Source: Elstera sp043721315 (GTDB taxonomy: Bacteria; Pseudomonadota; Alphaproteobacteria; Elsterales; Elsteraceae). From it: a DNA stretch of 52,790 bases. Location of the stretch: positions 1-52,790 of the forward strand of contig JAYSQZ010000078.1 of NCBI GenBank assembly GCA_043721315.1, read 5' to 3'. Position numbers and translations under genes: made by a program. The notes below the pieces were generated by a model. That model saw only the letters and a program-made list of their open reading frames with translations, was not told the origin of the DNA and ran no database searches. Of the stretch, positions 49,826 to 52,790 are shown piece after piece. Position 1 is the stretch's first letter, and each line of letters opens with the position of its first letter.

Positions 49826-51523
49826 TTACTTTCTACAGGCGCGCATATCGGGCTGAAGGGTCGCTTGTTGGATCTTGTTTTTAAGATCGAGGGGAGAGTT
49901 CGGTTTCAGCACTTGCCCCCCCGTTGCGCTGGCCACACACTGAATAGCCGCACGGCCTTTCGCATCGCCAGAAATATCAATGACATTGATAACGGCTTGT
50001 GGCTTTGCCGCTTTCAAGGCACGTGCCGCCGCGCACGGGTCGCCACCGCAACTTTCTTCGCCGTCCGAGACGATGACGATGACCGAATCGACATCGCCGG
50101 AAACAATGTTCCCCGCCCGCTCGATGGATCGCGCTAACGGCGTTCCCCCCCAAGGGGTAAGCCCATTGATTTCACCAATCAGTTGCCCGCGCTCCGAGTC
50201 GGTATAAAACTTATCCCGGCGCACATTTTCGCAGCCTCTAAAATCGACCAGCCCCACATCTACCCCCGCCGGAAGCCCAGCGATAACGGTCGCGATCGAC
50301 CGCCGTGCTTGGGCGATGCGCGACTCACCCCCGCCGAATGGCTCATTCATGCTTCCCGACCCATCGACGATCATCACCACTTCCGGTTCGTCCCCCGGCG
50401 CAAAATTCGGCTTGCAATTTGGTGCCGCTTCGGCGGCTTTCGGCGGTTGCGGCGCCGGAATTGCCGGAGGCGTTGAGGGGGGAACCGGGGTCGGTACGGG
50501 CGGCGCAGACGGGCGAACGGCAGGCGTTTCAGGAGTAGGCGTTTCAGGGGCAGGCGGTTTGGGGGCCGGCGGTTTAGGGGGGAGCGGTTTGGGGGCAGGC
50601 GGAAGATCCTCGACGCGCTTGGGCGGTATCGGATTGTCCGGGATGCATTGAGCGATAACCGCCTTTCGCGCTTCAGCCAAACGATCCCGCTCGGCTTGGA
50701 GGGCTTTAAGACGGGCGCTAAGATCGGCACTTGGATCAATGGGGAGTGCCGGTGCCACAGGATCAGGCACATCAACCACACGCGGCTCTAACGGGATGCA
50801 GGCTTTGAAGGCTAGCAGGAGGATCAGCAGGAGCAACAACAACGGCAGCAGCCAGAGCAACCATCCCCAAAAGCTGCGCCGAACCGGCTCGGTCGCGCCG
50901 CCCGCATCGGCGGCGAACGCCTCAGCTTCGGGGGCTTGAGGAGCAATCTGGGAGCCAGCTTGGATGCCACTCGTAGGCGCTGGCGTTGCGGGCTGAGGCG
51001 TCACACCCGCCCCCGACGCCGACCCCACCAATGACGGAAGCGGTGCCTCGGGCAAGGATAAAGGCGGCTCACCGTCCAAAGTAAGCCCCGTTTCCGACTG
51101 ATGCCCCCATAAAGTTTGAACGGGCTTCCCGCCAACGCTGTATAGAAACTCCGGCCCCGGTGCGATAAGCGCAAACGTCAACATGCGGCCAACCAAGGCC
51201 CCCGCGCCGTCGGTCGCCGTCAGGCTTTGGGCAAGGGCCGCAATCTCCGCCGATCGCGCTTGTGCCGCCGCGCGGAGGGCCGCCGCCGCGTCGGGTGGCA
51301 GGTCGCTGATCCGCTGCACGGCCCCGTCTAGCGCCGTGTACCAATCGACTTGCTGCCCCGATGGATCTAAACGCGGTAAGGCCAGAAACGCTGCGTGATC
51401 TGCCGACAGGCGGCTGCCCAAAATTGCCGCCAACTGCCGATGCGCCGTGACAACGGCCTGACCATGCAGGCCAAGCTGACGGAAACCGCTCGTGTTGCTA
51501 GTCTCGATCAACCGATCTGCCAT
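49826..51523 (-). CDS. SrfA-like N-domain fused to a periplasmic vWA domain
   Basis: A 565-residue single-pass membrane protein and first gene of the srf array. The N-terminal domain (about 1-170) resembles that of SrfA next door. One leucine-rich membrane segment follows (about 214-240, WLLWLLPLLLLLLILLLAF). Then come a short coiled coil (about 265-290, LKALQAERDRLAEARKAV), a repetitive proline linker (about 305-365) and a vWA domain (about 378-565). The metal site VMIVDGSGSMN (D-x-S-x-S, about 383-393) is intact, and IVIVSDGEESCGGDPC is the typical later strand. The ATG at 51523 faces the protease gene across a 91-base gap. Confidence 0.85.
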   Translation of the reverse strand: MADRLIETSNTSGFRQLGLHGQAVVTAHRQLAAILGSRLSADHAAFLALPRLDPSGQQVDWYTALDGAVQRISDLPPDAAAALRAAAQARSAEIAALAQSLTATDGAGALVGRMLTFALIAPGPEFLYSVGGKPVQTLWGHQSETGLTLDGEPPLSLPEAPLPSLVGSASGAGVTPQPATPAPTSGIQAGSQIAPQAPEAEAFAADAGGATEPVRRSFWGWLLWLLPLLLLLLILLLAFKACIPLEPRVVDVPDPVAPALPIDPSADLSARLKALQAERDRLAEARKAVIAQCIPDNPIPPKRVEDLPPAPKPLPPKPPAPKPPAPETPTPETPAVRPSAPPVPTPVPPSTPPAIPAPQPPKAAEAAPNCKPNFAPGDEPEVVMIVDGSGSMNEPFGGGESRIAQARRSIATVIAGLPAGVDVGLVDFRGCENVRRDKFYTDSERGQLIGEINGLTPWGGTPLARSIERAGNIVSGDVDSVIVIVSDGEESCGGDPCAAARALKAAKPQAVINVIDISGDAKGRAAIQCVASATGGQVLKPNSPLDLKNKIQQATLQPDMRACRK

Positions 51524-51614
51524 TTATCCGCTTTGCCCCACTCTTGGCTTGCCACTAGGGGGAGTGTAGGGTTTACCCAGAAGCGTCGCAAGGCAGGTAA
51601 CACGACAAGAACGG

Positions 51615-52667
51615 ATGAGGCGAATGCAAACGGCGCAGCGCGGGTCAATAGTTCAGAATAGGGAGTTTTTAGCACAGGTACCGGGCGGTATTCTGTGGGT
51701 CATCGTGACGCTTCTTGCGCTGTTCGGTGTGATTGGCTTGGCGCTCTGGCTCTGGGTGTTTCGACAGCCTAGCGTTGTGGAGCGCCTTATCCCGGCGGCA
51801 CCGTTGAGCTTGTCGGCGGAAGCCCAAACTCGGGTGCGGGCGCTCACCCAAGAAACGGAAGCCCTTGAAGCTGCTCTTGCCGCCGACAAGGCCCAAACCC
51901 CCGCGTGCCCGCCCGGTCAACGCCTCCGGCTGGGCGGGTTACCTGCGGCCACGCCGCCGCTTTCGTCTGTCGCGGAGGCCACGGGGCCTTTAGCGGCCCT
52001 CGGCACGGCAATCTTGGCGGCGCGACTGGAAGCCGCAACCGCCCTTATCTTGACCGAGAAAAGTGTTGCAACGGGCTTTTTCATTGCGCCCGATCTGCTT
52101 GTTACGAATCGGCATGCGGTCGAAGACGCAAAACAGCGCCGCGTTTTCATCGCTAGCCGCAGCTTAGGCAATGTTCGGCCAGGCCTCGTGCTTCGCACTA
52201 GCCTGCCAGGTCCGCCGGGCGCACCGGATTTTGCCGTTGTCAGGCTTGAAGAAGGCACGGCCCCTGCAACGGTTAGCTTAACCGATCAAGCCCCAAAACT
52301 CTCGGCTGTGGTGGCCGCAGGCTATCCCGGACTAACTTTGCAAAACGATATAGGGTTTCGACGTTTGGTGGCTGGCGATGCCACGGCGGCACCCGACTTA
52401 AACCTAACGCAGGGCGTTATCCAGTCGCTGCAAACCACACCTGCCGGGGTTCCAGTCGTGCTTCATACCGCATCAATCTTACAGGGTAATTCTGGTGGCC
52501 CGTTGATCGACCCGTGTGGCCGCGTTATTGGAATAAACACTTTTATTGCAGTCGATACCGAACAATCCGGGCGCACGGCCTACGCGCAGGCAAGCCCGGC
52601 CATCGCCCGCTTTCTGGCGGAGAGTGGCATTCGCTTAGCGCTGGATGCCCGGACTTGCCCGATGTAA
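51615..52667 (+). CDS. Membrane-anchored trypsin-like serine protease
   Basis: A 350-residue protein with an N-terminal signal anchor (about residues 23-50, GGILWVIVTLLALFGVIGLALWLWVF), a short coiled coil and a chymotrypsin-fold protease domain (about 130-335). The triad is readable: His in TNRHAVED (about 166), Asp in APDFAVVRL (about 205), Ser in QGNSGGPL (about 292). Orientation suggests a periplasmic protease. There is no PDZ domain, unlike DegP/HtrA. It is divergent from the srf array. ATGs at 51615 and 51624 are both possible; the second has GGATGAGG just before it. A role in processing or activating the srf envelope proteins is inference from position. Confidence 0.88.
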   Translation: MRRMQTAQRGSIVQNREFLAQVPGGILWVIVTLLALFGVIGLALWLWVFRQPSVVERLIPAAPLSLSAEAQTRVRALTQETEALEAALAADKAQTPACPPGQRLRLGGLPAATPPLSSVAEATGPLAALGTAILAARLEAATALILTEKSVATGFFIAPDLLVTNRHAVEDAKQRRVFIASRSLGNVRPGLVLRTSLPGPPGAPDFAVVRLEEGTAPATVSLTDQAPKLSAVVAAGYPGLTLQNDIGFRRLVAGDATAAPDLNLTQGVIQSLQTTPAGVPVVLHTASILQGNSGGPLIDPCGRVIGINTFIAVDTEQSGRTAYAQASPAIARFLAESGIRLALDARTCPM

Positions 52668-52689
52668 GAGGCTCGCCCCTACTCTTAAA

Positions 52690-52790
52690 GATTAAGAGGC
52701 TGTTTGGAAATTCGGCGGCTGAGAGCCTGCGAGGGATTTTTGGGACCTGATAGGAGCCAAGCGCAGCAGATATCGAGACTATCTGCAAGA
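52690..52790. mobile_element. Possible edge of an IS5-type insertion sequence
   Basis: From 52697 the sequence GAGGCTGTTTGGAAATTC resembles the terminal inverted repeat of IS5-group elements. The complementary strand reads AAEFPNSLL, a phrase often produced when such an IS end is translated. The rest of the element lies outside the window, and no transposase motif can be seen, so this is tentative. Confidence 0.3.

Noticed and set aside
49053..50651. Plus-strand Gly/Arg-rich open frames opposite the srf membrane proteins
   Set aside because: They mirror proline-rich linkers of the minus-strand genes and have no independent evidence.

Overview
The window looks like chromosomal DNA from a GC-rich alphaproteobacterium, probably of Rhodospirillales type. 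This is inferred from gene content: an ABC-type glycerol uptake operon (glpDSTPQUV) of the rhizobial/alphaproteobacterial kind, and a hemC-hemD-mitofilin(Mic60)-hemY block, which is a hallmark of this class. Most genes share one GC-rich codon style. The clear exception is a two-gene, AT-rich island at about 30.5-32.1 kb.

Layout. 1-190: nested inverted repeats. 191-3228: an SDR oxidoreductase and a methyl-accepting chemotaxis protein. 3286-11812: glpR, then a tightly packed operon for glycerol 3-phosphate dehydrogenase and a glycerol ABC importer, closed by a strong intrinsic terminator; no glycerol kinase gene is present. 11887-12342: a Nudix hydrolase. 12376-20687 (minus strand): an alpha/beta-galactoside uptake and hydrolysis operon (binding protein, two permeases, GH36 alpha-galactosidase, GH42 beta-galactosidase, ATPase). 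21169-21243: tRNA-Thr(CGT). 21598-28068: a small anchored protein, then (minus strand) hemY, a hemD-Mic60 gene fusion, hemC and a membrane histidine kinase. 28448-30385: acetyl-CoA synthetase. 30656-32049: an AT-rich gene pair that I read as a Kiwa anti-phage system (kwaA, kwaB). 32172-34799: a DUF1284 protein, the biotin transporter BioY, a GlxA-type regulator and a divergent rhodanese.

34816-52667 is the most unusual part: a dense minus-strand array of eleven genes plus one divergent protease gene. In transcription order it encodes an SrfA-like/vWA membrane protein, SrfA, SrfB (an HSP70/actin-fold ATPase), SrfC (a dynamin-like GTPase), a membrane Sel1-repeat protein, a secreted vWA protein, a LolD-like ATPase, an FtsX/LolE-like permease, a formylglycine-generating-enzyme-fold protein without its metal-binding cysteines, and two coiled-coil lipoproteins. 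A membrane-anchored trypsin-like protease is transcribed from the same intergenic gap in the other direction. Several junctions overlap by 1-8 bases. I infer a multi-component, NTP-driven envelope machine whose function has not been established. The window ends in what may be the edge of an IS5-type insertion sequence.

All calls rest on reading motifs and context by eye. No database search was run, and family names reflect recognition of motifs and domain order.
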